From: Lepidonotus clava
Lineage: Eukaryota; Annelida; Polychaeta; Phyllodocida; Polynoidae
Length of the DNA stretch: 64,000 nucleotides
Assembly (NCBI GenBank): GCA_936440205.1
Contig: OW387150.1
Location: 29,869,795-29,933,794, forward strand
Reading direction: 5' to 3'
Position numbers and translations under genes: made by a program. Shown piece by piece: positions 1 through 10,700 of the stretch (within the stretch, counting starts at the first letter, position 1; every line of letters begins with the position of its first letter). Under the pieces are notes generated by a model that saw only the letters and a program-made list of their open reading frames with translations, was not told the DNA's origin and searched no databases.

Positions 1-1352
1 GGGTGGCCTCTGTAAGGGAGGAACAATTACCGTATTATTAAGCAGAGATACAACTCTCAACTGGTGAAAAGTAGTAAAGTAGGAAACACTATTCCTACCT
101 TTTTCTTTTAGAACCAACTAGGAGGGAAATAACCTTAAGAAATAGAGATCTGTCACTGAACTTGTACTTGAATAGCTTGAAACTAACACACACACAAAAA
201 AAAACAAATATGAAAGGGATGTAGGAAAAACCGGTTGTCCGATCTAAAATAACCAAAAAGTAGGAAATCCTACAAAAGTAGGATAAATGGCAGCTCTGTT
301 AAGTAATGGTGTATGGTCAAAGGCAGAGGAGGATGGGCTAATTTTTTTCTAATATTTAAAAGGGTACCACTCCCTGTGTCTTTATACATGTATCTCACAG
401 GTTTATATTGTAGCATTAGATAAATATTCCCAAGCAAAGGACATTAGATGTTACCACTCATATTTACATTTTGGGGATATCTACTTGGAAAAAAAACATA
501 CATATGACTATAGGCCGTATTACACTATTCATTGGCTGGTTCGGTTTTGCTTTTTGCGTTGGGTAACATGTTGGCGATGGCATTCGCAAGTCCCAAAGTG
601 ATCCAAAACATGTAGTATAATATACTTTGTGTTCAGTTGCGTTGGGACCCAACGTGACCCTACACATAGAGAGATATAGCCTTAATACAGCCCTAATGGA
701 ATCAGACGAATGGGTACAGGGACCCAATACGTCCTTTGACCCAACACACAGTATAATTACGGCTTAAATCTCATCACTCTATAACTCTCTAAACAATAGT
801 TCTGGTCTTATAATCATCCTATTTGACAAAAAATTATGTCCACATAATTCCGATCACACACTCTACGCTGAACCTTCACCTACCCCTTGATGTCGCTGTA
901 GATGGCAGTGTCGACGATGTAGGTGGGAAGCAGGTGGGCTGAACAACATGATGGCCTGCACCGACTCGCCCTTGACCAGCCACAGCTCGATGATGGCCGG
1001 GGTGGCTGCCCAGTACGTGCCCATGAACAGGATCATATAGCGAACAGATATCCAACAGGAAGATGCAAGTCGGAGGGTTTCGGGGATGGGGGGTCTATTC
1101 TATCATGGATATTGTGGAACATCCAATAATGCTGTGATACTGTTCCTTGAATGGTTATAAGTTGTGATTGATCAAAATTTGAGGCTGGGAGAACATACCT
1201 AATAGCTTCCTCGATGGCGTTACCAAATCTGTTACCACCAGAGCTGCCCTGGGTGGGACTGATGCTCATGAACCACTCAACAGGCTTGTACTGTGCCCTA
1301 CTAAAGGCCAGTAGGTAGAATAGCGATGTCAGGAACACCACCTGGCGAGAGA
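1..1352 (-). pseudogene. Decayed direct duplicate of the TMEM245 3' region
   Basis: Three exon copies in the same order and strand as the gene at 37-39.6 kb are visible, with alignable intron sequence between them. Bases 1-9 are the 5' edge of the GLEGAI exon; the rest is off the left edge. 884-1047 copies the HLLPTY exon with a 2-bp loss near 937 and a 2-bp gain near 1036, so it is frameshifted, and its acceptor edge has diverged. 1199-1341 copies the KPVEW exon with an open frame and nine differences by eye, all transitions. The exon between them (SLKMA...) and about 0.8 kb around it are missing. Homology ends just past the acceptor of the KPVEW copy, where another repeat begins. A pseudogene in this window; the part off the left edge cannot be judged. 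Confidence 0.85.
322..338 (-). repeat. Remnant of the extra GLEGAI-exon copy inside the duplicate
   Basis: The stretch before and including these bases matches 37170-37214, the left border of the partial second copy of the last TMEM245 exon. The match is lost after GGATGGGC. This shows that the small exon duplication was already present when the larger segment was copied. Confidence 0.55.
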
Positions 1353-1560
1353 ACGGTTCTGCAACCATACCATTTTGGTTACTCTGTTACTTACTAAAAT
1401 GGCACGTAGCAGTTACCTTATTTAATGGTGAGGTCTCAACCTAACCATATCAGAATGTTATAATAACATTCTGCTCTTGGTAGGTCTCAACCTAACCAAA
1501 TCAGAATGTTATAATAACTGTTGAGACCTAATCTTAAAGAACGATGATTGTCAGGTTAGA
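1353..1560. repeat. Dispersed repeat with TCAGAATGTTATAATAAC motif
   Basis: The stretch starting GTTCTGCAACCATACC recurs at 61690-61860, including the following ACTAAAATGGCACGTAGCA-like and AATCAGAATGTTAT parts. Here the AACCTAACCAAATCAGAATG block occurs twice. It begins exactly where the TMEM245 duplicate stops. Confidence 0.6.
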
Positions 1561-1652
1561 ACTATAGATCTGTAGTTGAAGCAATTTATCCATGAGCTGA
1601 TCAATTGAAAAGAATGTCAGTGTAACATACTGATTAGGTGAGGTTAAGCTCT

Positions 1653-1653
<1 letters not shown>

Positions 1654-1694
<41 letters not shown>
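1654..1694. repeat. (TA)n microsatellite
   Basis: This is an uninterrupted run of TA dinucleotides with one short break. Confidence 0.9.
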
Positions 1695-1734
1695 AGATAA
1701 TAACTTTGTAATAGAATAGATAACCCTTTCTTGT

Positions 1735-1800
1735 AATGTGGTATGTTTTCCTGCTTTGTGTGTGGGAGGTCCAGGGTTCTATCCCCTCAGGGGCCTGGCT
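1735..1800 (+). repeat. Possible tRNA-derived SINE fragment
   Basis: A B-box-like GGTTCTATCCCC follows GGAGGTCCAG in a setting that resembles a tRNA-related SINE head. No full cloverleaf is visible. A short piece at about 1825-1862 matches the right end of the TTAA MITE family seen at 45769-45961. Confidence 0.35.
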
Positions 1801-2275
1801 TTCTTTATGTACTGAAACAATGGGATGTATGCCTAACAACGGGAGGAAGAGACCATGGCTCACGTCATTTTGTATCGGGAGATATTAGCCTTGACAAAAT
1901 TTCATGATTTTTCATTTCAAAACGGCCGGGGATTCCCCCAAAAACCCCAGACTCGCGTACTCTGTAAATCGCCACAGCGTAACTAAGACCGCCAGTGTGT
2001 TGCATGGCAATGAACCTGGCAACATGACGCAAAGAAAACTCCTGCCCGAAGTTGCCAATGCCGACTTGCGGAACTCATTTTTACAGCATAGAAATCAAAA
2101 AAAATATCTCTAAATACAAATACTTTTGAATTTAATTGTGAAAGATGATAAAAAAAATAGTTGTCTTACCATGTTATACCCAAAAATACTGTAAATAATG
2201 ATTATTAGTTGGACTTCTTTATTAGAGACCAACAGGGCCGTCGTAATCAGCTATGGGAAGTGACTACGGCGTAAG

Positions 2276-2328
2276 CACCCCCAGCACCTTGCCCTGACGG
2301 GCAAGGTGGCCGCTTCGCGGCGGGGGTG
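2276..2328. other. Perfect three-way-junction fold (possible structured RNA)
   Basis: CACCCCC (2276-2282) pairs with GGGGGTG (2322-2328). Inside it, CACCTTGCCC (2285-2294) pairs with GGGCAAGGTG (2299-2308) around a TGAC loop, and GCCGC (2309-2313) pairs with GCGGC (2317-2321) around TTC. All 22 pairs are Watson-Crick. The block is strongly GC-rich in AT-rich surroundings. It lacks the CUGANGA/GAAA core of a hammerhead and is not a tRNA. Function is unknown. Confidence 0.6.
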
Positions 2329-2654
2329 ATTAAAACACACTTTAGTTAATTAACAGGTATTGTGATGAATTCAAAAGAGAATAAACACATCATCTTGATC
2401 ACATGCATATGTTTTCATCAATCACTTAAGCCAGCATATTTAGTTAAAATACAGGTTGTCCATCTAATCTCTTTGAGACTGAAAATCTTTCTATAGTATT
2501 TTTCATTCTGTATAGTATTTAATCACAATAATGTGCGGCTAAATGCCCTCAACAACAGCTCTGCTGTATGATCAATTTCTTATTCAACAAATTCCCTGTA
2601 ATATCTGGGAGAACAGTTTTATTTAACAGGAATTCAATAAATATGAATATATAC

Positions 2655-2659
2655 ATAAT

Positions 2660-2704
<45 letters not shown>
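2655..2704. repeat. (TA)n microsatellite
   Basis: These are TA dinucleotide runs interrupted by single C bases. Confidence 0.9.
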
Positions 2705-2708
<4 letters not shown>

Positions 2709-3818
2709 AGCGGTGTCTAGGGAATGGATGACGAAAATAATCTTGTTGGGATAATGTCTTGGAGTGCAGGGGATAAAGGCTTGTTTCCACTGAACGACTG
2801 TCATAGAAAGTTGTTGACAACTATAGACAACTTAAAAAAAAAAGTCAACGTCGGCAGTTTGGTCATTCAGGAATGAACAATTTGTTGTTGGAACTCAATT
2901 AAAACACAGATAGTTCGCTGACCCTAGGAAACTATTTTCCAGCGACCAGAAGTGTGATACACAGGACACCATGGATAATACCCCCTTTAGTTGCCTTTGG
3001 AGGACAAAGTCTGAGTTAACATGTTAGATATTGAATAAATCTGTTTCTATCTCTGGTTGTTTACATGTTGGTTACAGTTGTTTGGTGCTTAACTGCTGAT
3101 TGTTATTATTCAATCATACCTATTACCACTTTGTAATTGTTGTCATCAACTTTGACCAGAGTTATATTGTAATAATCTGGAAGAATATATGTACATGTGA
3201 AGATACTAAATAAATCATTAAAAAACCCAAGGGGTGTTTCACAACTGTCCAAACTCGAAAAATAACTGAAAGTCGGCCTTTAGTGTCAACCCATCGGCGT
3301 GATAAATCTGCTTGGTGAGGTGGACAAAGTTGTCTGCATCGTTCAAGATGTTAGAGTAATTAGGCCTACTACAGAGACCTTGTATGTATATAGAGACTGG
3401 AAAGCCAGGGTAAAACCTGTTATGCACTACAGGCCTGCCACCTGGGCTGTGGTTGGAGTAAATTTGAATTGACCATTATGTCTATGGTTTATTTTGGGTT
3501 TTTTTATTAAAGGGGCATTCACGTCCGTGAGTTGGGCATAATTTGCTACGTTGTAACTCCCATACGGCCGCGCCAATTTCGTGACGTGACCAATCACGTC
3601 GCTGGATAACGACGTGATAATTAAGGGAGAATGGCGGTGACAGGCTAAGAAGTACACAGTAGACGCGGAGGCAAATATCAGAGAATCCGGATGGTTCCAG
3701 ACAACTCACGGGCCTGAATTTTTGCAAGGTGTTTCGGATAGACTCGTGGATACAACATTGACTGCTTTCAACTCGTAAATATAGGCAATTATTGAATTAT
3801 TCACGAGTTCATTAGCAA

Positions 3819-5222
3819 ATGAAGAGCGGCGTCAGGACGCGAAGTGAGAGTTTGGTGGGCCGTGTGCAGCAAGGCGTGACCATTTCAACAACAACCGAGC
3901 GTGCGTGCGGACCGATCAGCTGACGAGGCGGACGCGGAGGCGACCAGTACGGATTTGCTTAAAGAAGTCATCAATAATCAGCAAAAAAGTGAGTTAAAAT
4001 CAGAGGAGAGATTTAAAACTCTTGATGCGAACATTACCCAGACTAATTTGAATATTAGTAATTATGTGACAAGCAATGACAAACGAGTAGATGTATTGGA
4101 AACCGATGTAAAAGCTGCCCTAGACGGGATCAAAGAGCTGAGGCAAGAAGTTACTGAAATCAGGGAGGATATAAAATCCGCCAAGGCAGATCTTACTGAA
4201 ACTCAAAATAAATTAGACGAAGCCAAAAAAGATTTAAGAAAAAAAACCGAATTACTGGGTAAATTAGAGATGAAATATAATAGAGACGAGGAAGAGATGA
4301 AAAGGTGCATGGTAATCATTGATGGCATCAGTGAAACCATTGGCAAAAATCCAAGGGTCATTGCATCAAATCTTCTGAAGGATCTTGATATTGAATTCAA
4401 CGATTCGGATATTAGATATGCATTTAGGCGAGGTTCGCACAACCCTGACAACACATGCCCCCGTACTATCAAGGTACAATTCTCCCAGCCCAGGCTAAAA
4501 GGAGAAATCTTTAAAAACATCAGGAAACTGAAAACCTTAGATAGCTGGAAATATGTACATATAAATGATGCGCTAACCCCACAAGAACAAGGTGAGCGAC
4601 GGGATTTCCGAAGCATCTATGCAGTAGGTAGAAGTCAAAAGATGGATATCAAACTGAGAGGTAACGTACTCATAATTGATGGACATAGGTATACGTATCA
4701 GGACATTGATAGGTTGCCTTACGGTTTGACCATGGAATCCGTCAAGATTATTGAAACACCGGACGGCTGGGCGTTCCAGTCGCACCATGCGTATATGAGT
4801 AGCATGTACCCTTGCATGATAAACTATGAAGGCAAAGTGTATCATTGTGCTGAGCAGTTGTACTATAGTGAAATGTCAAGACATCATCAGCGCCAGGACT
4901 TGCTGGACGATATACTTAATGCTAAAGACGGGTACCAAGCCAAACGAATAGGGAGCAAAATCAGACCTGATGAACGATGGGGGGAGGCAAAAATTCCGGT
5001 TATGAAAAAAATTGTGAAATTAAAATTCGACCAGAACCCAAACATCAAAGCAAAACTACTTGCAACCAGACGTATGTTGTATGAGGCAACAAGAGGTGAC
5101 AATTTTGCCTGCGGCCTGACGCTGGACAAGGCAGCCGAGATCACAAAAAATACAATTCCGGGACAAAACAAGTTAGGTGTCATTCTATGTGAGTACAGGG
5201 ATGAGGAAAACGGCCTGAAATA
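3819..5222 (+). CDS. LINE ORF1 protein: coiled coil, L1-type RNA-binding region, C-terminal NADAR domain
   Basis: The open frame runs without stops to 5222 but has no ATG near its start. An ATG at 3819 (MKSGVRTRSESLVGRVQQG) is in another frame that stops near 3919, so one frameshift between about 3880 and 3920 probably separates them. Counting residues from 3901: about 20-135 is a charged coiled coil; 136-275 is an ORF1p-like RRM plus C-terminal region (IIDGISE, YAFRRGS, RTIKVQFSQP, LTPQEQGERRDFRS); about 280-437 is a NADAR (YbiA/DUF1768) domain. NADAR landmarks are INYEGKVYHCAEQLYYSE with Glu318, Trp360 in DERWGEAKIPVMKK, KFDQNPNIKAKLLATRRMLY, and a terminal NKLGVILCEYRDE. The usual WG after the DxxF-type Asp reads ACG here. 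Known NADAR enzymes are N-glycosidases acting on ribosylated bases, including ADP-ribosyl-guanine. Its role in this element is inference. Confidence 0.85.
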
Positions 5223-5302
5223 GGCAAATATCATGAACTATTGTGAATTGTATCGTGGAGGATTACCTCAATGTGGCACGCATCAATTAATGTTTATGTA
5301 TT

Positions 5303-6496
5303 ATGCGTAATAGAATAGATAAGAGGCAGGGGGGCTTTAGATCGGGACATTCAACAATTAGTACAACAGCGAATTTTTTGGATGATATTTATGATCAAAT
5401 GAATAGTAAAAATATTACAATAGCAGTTTATTTAGATTTAATGAAAGCTTTCGACACTGTTAACCATGGTATACTACTCCAGAAATTATGTTTAAATGGT
5501 GTGACGGGAAATGAGTTGAAATGGGTGAAAAATTATCTAACGAATAGAAAACAATTTACCTTTGCTAATAATGTAAATTCTAAGGCTAATCCTATTATAT
5601 GTGGAGTCCCCCAGGGAAGTGTGTTGGGGCCTTTGTTATTTTTAATATATATTGATGACATTGTAAATATATTGGATAGCTGTAAGGTATCCCTATATGC
5701 AGATGACACTGTGATATATGTATCTGGTAACAATGTCAATGAATTGACAACTACCTTACAGACAAATTTGACTAGAATATTAGCATGGTGTACAAAAAAT
5801 AGATTAACTATTAATGTAAAGAAGACAAAATACTGTTTTTATGGTATGAGATCTGGTGTTAAGAAAGGTAAGAATCAAGGTGTTGATCTATATTTAAATA
5901 ATGAAAAACTGGAATGTGTGTGTTCGTACAAATATCTGGGATTTGTCTTGGATGAACATTTTACTTTTAATAAGCATTTCTCTGATCTTTTTAAACAATT
6001 GTCTTTTAAGATATTTACACTTGCAAAAATTCGAAAATATCTTACAAAGAGAGCCAACATTTTGGTTTTTAAGTCTGCTGTATTACCTTTTAATGTAATC
6101 TATCGAGGATCCACATGTGCAAATATAGAAAAATTAAATAGATATTTTTATAAGGCTTTAAGGATCTGTGTAAATACATACCAACATGTAACAAACAATG
6201 ATTTGTGTACTGAATGCAAGATTAGACCTATGGAGGATCGATATGAAATGCACTTGAAAATATTTATGTATAAGCAAATAGGAGTTAAAGAGAAGTTAAA
6301 TATAACAAATGTTAACACTCGATTACAGTCGGCTCCGAATTTTAAAATTATTAAGCCAAATTTTGAAAAAACCAAAATGAACGTGTATTATAGAGGAGCA
6401 GTTACCTGGAATAAACAAACTCCAAGTGATCGTAATACTGAAAATATTGTAAAGTACAAAGCGATGTTAAAAACTAGATTAATCAATGAACTATAG
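5303..6496 (+). CDS. LINE ORF2 fragment: reverse transcriptase palm to C-terminus
   Basis: The first ATG frame gives 397 residues starting just before RQGGFRSGHST. Motif A is VYLDLMKAFDTVNH (Asp present), motif B GVPQGSVLGPLLFLIYIDDI, and motif C YADDT near 5696-5710; a C-terminal region with YRGAVTWN follows. The apurinic-type endonuclease and N-terminal RT motifs that should precede are absent, replaced by a 65-bp stretch after ORF1. It is unlikely to be an active enzyme by itself. Confidence 0.88.
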   Translation: MRNRIDKRQGGFRSGHSTISTTANFLDDIYDQMNSKNITIAVYLDLMKAFDTVNHGILLQKLCLNGVTGNELKWVKNYLTNRKQFTFANNVNSKANPIICGVPQGSVLGPLLFLIYIDDIVNILDSCKVSLYADDTVIYVSGNNVNELTTTLQTNLTRILAWCTKNRLTINVKKTKYCFYGMRSGVKKGKNQGVDLYLNNEKLECVCSYKYLGFVLDEHFTFNKHFSDLFKQLSFKIFTLAKIRKYLTKRANILVFKSAVLPFNVIYRGSTCANIEKLNRYFYKALRICVNTYQHVTNNDLCTECKIRPMEDRYEMHLKIFMYKQIGVKEKLNITNVNTRLQSAPNFKIIKPNFEKTKMNVYYRGAVTWNKQTPSDRNTENIVKYKAMLKTRLINEL

Positions 6497-6913
6497 GAGA
6501 TATTGTTTATTTTCCTTATATGTCTTGCAATTCTATGTTTTATATAAATGAAATTTTAGTCGGCTTAATTAATTATATATAAAAAGTCCAATATGGAGCT
6601 TTTATAGTTTCAAATTACAGTTCATATGTAGTATGTATTGATTTTACTGAAACTTTTATAATTATTTATATATGGGAATTGTATACAATCACATTGTTAT
6701 TGGCATTGACTTATTTTTTGTATCTCGATGTAACTCAGGTAGAAATGGGAGACAAGTTTGTAAAACTTAATTTTTGCCTGAATAAAGAATTGAAACAAAA
6801 AACAAACAAAAAAAACGTTCTGACAGTGCAAAACACGTCACCAGCCGTTGCGTCGTTAGCCTTACGTCGGCGTATGTAAGCCTAACAACGGGAGGACGAG
6901 AATGCCCCTTTAA

Positions 6914-7627
6914 GTTTTATTATACTGAGCGTTCATCAAACATGTACAGTCTGGTCTCTCCGTCAACTCAGTTCTGTGTGAGTTGCTTATTACAATATTG
7001 GGGCATTTTAGAGTGAGATCTAAGAAAAAGAGATAATATATTTATCTTAGATGAATTGGTGAGATGATATGAGATGAAATGGAGCACAGTTGGTAGATTA
7101 GTATATCAAATCAGATATAGTAAATACTATCTATTAACTCAAGTAATCACTCTTACAGTATCTAGCATTGAACAATTTATCTAGACATACAAATGGTCAC
7201 AAAAATACACTACTATAATGATTAGATCATGGTCATGGTTGACTGGATTGGTTCCAACCAAACACCAGGGGAATGGGCACATAGGAACACATAGGAAGAG
7301 CTTTCCAGTTTTGATATATCTACATTGCCACACCCAGCGATGACTGCAATGCCATCAATAATAGAGCATGAAGAAAATGACACAAAAACAGTGCAAAATC
7401 AACACTAGATTCATTCTGCCCTGGGAGAGCAAAGCAATAAGTTGGCTTTAGTGCAGATCATCAATTTTTCATATGTTTTTTCACACACGGTGAGCCCATA
7501 TAGCTGCCTTGTTCCCTGGGACAGCAACTGTACACCGACCTCAATGGTCAGAGACCAGAGGTTGTGGACAAGCTATATACCATTGTGTAGAGGCAGTAGG
7601 ATTAAGGGGCCTGTAGGGGAGGTATAC
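6914..7627. other. Upstream region of the lectin gene
   Basis: No other gene is recognisable. It would hold the 5' UTR and promoter of the lectin starting at 7628, but no convincing TATA box or initiator could be fixed by eye. Confidence 0.45.
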
Positions 7628-7721
7628 ATGGATAAGGTGAAGAGGTGTTGGTGCAAAATGTCCATCATGGTGCTGGTACCTGTCCTCGTCATGCTTGCCT
7701 CATTCCCATTGGAGATAGGAG
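7628..7721 (+). CDS. Lectin exon 1: signal peptide
   Basis: ATG at 7628-7630 gives MDKVKRCWCKMSIMVLVPVL followed by VMLASFPLEIG, a basic start and a hydrophobic core typical of a signal peptide. The donor is GTAGGT at 7722 (phase 1). A second in-frame Met at codon 11 would also leave a signal peptide. Confidence 0.8.
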
Positions 7722-10700
7722 GTAGGTTTTATAAATTCCTCGTTTCATTCCTTATTTCCATTGAGTATCTTATAAATCCCCGTGGATGAAATTTGGAAGG
7801 AAACATAATTTTAGGCCCTATATGGTCTTAAAAACAATATTGGTAGTTTTATATCGTTTGACATGCAATCGGTTGACATGTATTGATCGACGTCAAATTT
7901 TTGGAATTAAAAAGGCATTATGAAAATTGTTGGAAATAAGCATGTATTAGTTGCAGTTGTAATGTTAACGGTTGTGGAGATCTTCAGTGTTCCTATCTCT
8001 TACTTACTTTTGTGAACCTAATTTCAGTACTCTAAAAGTCTTTTGAAAGTTAAAAAAGAGGAAAATCTTGAAATGTTAATGAATCAACCAAAAAAAAGAT
8101 AATTATATTGAGTTTCTGTTTTATTCTGGCCTTTTCAGCACTCCCCTTGCTGTTGCATAACCATGGGAATACCCATTTGTATAACTTGGTATTCACGTAT
8201 TATTGAATGAATTTACGCAAGTAGAGAAATATAATTAAAAACAGTCTATACGGGGCCTCATAATATAAATATTTTATGCCAAAGCTCAATTTCCCCTTTG
8301 TCCATTTTTGGGAGTGGGTAGTTCCCTTTTATGGAAAGATCAAGATTTCCAATTAGTCAACATGTGACGTCACAATATTGGTGATTTCCCTTAAAGCATA
8401 TCAAAGATCAAATTTTGATTTCTCATAACTTTGTCTGGGCTTGGAATAATCTTGATACTTATCTTTAGCATATGCTCACAGAATTTTATTGGATAATAAT
8501 CATCCTGTATTTATTGGCAAGGTTCCCCTAAGAGAGATATCCAATATCTGGACCTGCTCAGACAACTATTTGTGTCATACGAAGAACAGTTTCAATTTAC
8601 ATGATAATATATAACTGACAGGTTTTTTCATGGAAAAAGAAGGATTCTTCATACATGCTGTGTATTTCATCTTTATGACTACCTTTTAAAATCAGTTGGC
8701 TATGCAGTGCAGGCTATTAGAAACAAAGTGCAATTTTGTTTAAACTGTGATTTGTCTTCTTAGATCCTACACATAAAAAATTGTAAAAATAAACTCTTTT
8801 GTGAATGATAAGAATTACACCAGTAAATTTTTTTTTTTTCAAATTTGGGAGGGGTGGTTATGTACGTGAAGTGCCTACTTTGTGTTTGAAAGTTTACTTT
8901 AAGATGCATTTATAATCTTATCTCACATCAAAATACATCAGAAGGTTTGAATACACAGAAGGTATCTGCTTCACAAGTCCTGTAAACTCCTGTAAGAGAA
9001 GGTACAAGCCCGTATCTAGAGGGGGAGGGGGTGACATGGGATATGGGTCCCCCCCCCCCCCCCCCCAGCTGGGCCAGTCCCACTTTCTGAAAAACCAATA
9101 TTTTAGTTTTCCCTCCTCACCCCTGTTCTTGGCCCGCTGCTACCACTGTAAACCTCTTACCCCTGCCAACCCTGGTATAACCCTCTGCTATCCCTTTAAA
9201 AAGTCACACGTTTATTTTTTGGCTCTCTGATTAGCAGACCAGATTCGCGACATGACCAATAAAATCACCAGATTATGTCCTAATCTTGCAAAATACATTG
9301 CTGGCTATGATGTCCCTATGCTAAACCACCATACCCACTAGGCGATTTACCGACGGCCGATGGCCGTCAGCCGTTGGCATTTGCATCAGTGTAAAATATT
9401 AAACATGTTTAATATGGGTTGGTGCTGACTTTGACACTGATTATGTGTGGGTATGCCTTGTCTAACCAGAGTCGGCTGACAGCCACGCTGATATCGGCGC
9501 TAATCCGTCCAAATATTGGTTCGTGGGTATGGGGCTAAAGGGTCGGAGCCCCTAAACTTCACAACTCAGGGATGATACCCTGGCTTTAAGCTATTTTACC
9601 TCAAGAAAGTCTACTTTTTGGAGATGGTCACTGCCCCGCAGTTCTGGATACAGGCCTGATATGAGGTCCTACTTGAATCTGTTTCAGCTGACTGTCCTCA
9701 GCACTTTCAGGCCGTGGGGACGGCCTGCTACCGGCTAATTGACGTCAAAAGAGAACGGCACCAAGCGTGGACCATCTGTGATTATCTTGGAGCCCGCCTC
9801 CCAGACATCATCAGCGAGCAAGAGCAACAAGCCCTGGAGAATGGCATACTGCAAAGGTCAGCGTACATTTATTTTCAGGAGGGGTATGATGGTACTCATA
9901 GGAGGGTACTCATAATCAGGGGCGGATCCAGAATTTTACAATAATTGACTAGAATATGGCAGTGGTCCCTTGCAAAAATATCCAACATGTTGGATATTTT
10001 CATGTTGGTTCTTCAATCTTGCTGGCCTGCAACAATTTTCTCACCAAATAGACTATTTTCGCTTGTATGATTTTGCTAAGAATTCTGATCCTGACAGCCT
10101 GGTGACGGTCACATTATAATGTTCAGTAACCATAAACAAACATACTCTATGTTATTCGGAATATTTATTTCAATACACTCCATCTTGTTCTGATGCATTC
10201 CTTACACTTAATCTTACAGTACAGTTTGTTTAGTTTACAAGTGGCGTCATGAGAGGGTTGATACAGATTCTGAATTTGCACCAGGATGACACAAAAAGGA
10301 TATTTATCACCTATTAATCACTTATGAATTTGCCACTACCGATTACTCCTATTTTAAATTGATCTTTATTTTTTGTCTCCATCCACTACCTACTTGGGTG
10401 GGATGGATATCAACATCTGGTTGTTATCTCGTTTTTTCCTTATAAAGGGAGCTCTTTTACAACCTGTAACTTAATATATCATATGTGTACAGCGGACATT
10501 AAACTGTCATTAGCTGCATGCATTGATGTATTGAGAAGCTCATGGACAGGCCTAGTTTACCAGCGTAAGGGAAAATACCCAGCTACAAATACCTACACAA
10601 AGAAATAACCATTAAGACCAATTTTCAGGAGTATAAAGGTATTCACATTGTGCATCTAAATATACGTAGTTTAAACAGTAACTTTAATCTACTAAAGATA

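Larger units (their letters stand above)
1880..3506. other. Non-coding stretch
   Basis: Apart from the three-way-junction block at 2276-2328 and a (TA)n run at about 2655-2704, nothing is recognisable. Short open frames here show no homology or codon signal. Confidence 0.6.
3612..6813 (+). mobile_element. LINE with NADAR-tailed ORF1 and truncated ORF2
   Basis: The borders are set by comparison with the uninterrupted MITE copy, and AACG (3608-3611 and 6814-6817) is a probable short target duplication. Order: 5' leader, ORF1 (3819-5222), 80-bp gap, RT fragment (5303-6496), 3' UTR with an A-rich end (about 6790-6813). The endonuclease and first part of the RT are missing, so this is an internally deleted, non-autonomous copy. 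The remaining frames are long and open, which suggests a fairly recent insertion. The RT resembles CR1/L2/Jockey-group LINEs; the exact clade is unresolved. Confidence 0.85.
3511..6909. mobile_element. TTAA-flanked MITE split by a LINE
   Basis: AGGGGCATTC at the left and GAATGCCCCT at the right are perfect inverted termini, each abutting TTAA (3507-3510 and 6910-6913). The halves 3511-3611 and 6814-6909 align to the uninterrupted relative at 45769-45961 (for example GACCAAT.ACGTCG and GTAAGCCTAACA). TTAA target duplication points to a piggyBac- or Kolobok-type mobilised non-autonomous element. The LINE 3612-6813 sits in its middle. Confidence 0.8.

Noticed and set aside
2276-2328. Hammerhead ribozyme or retrozyme
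   Set aside because: The three-stem shape is there but the invariant CUGANGA and GAAA core bases are not; the junction has almost no unpaired bases.
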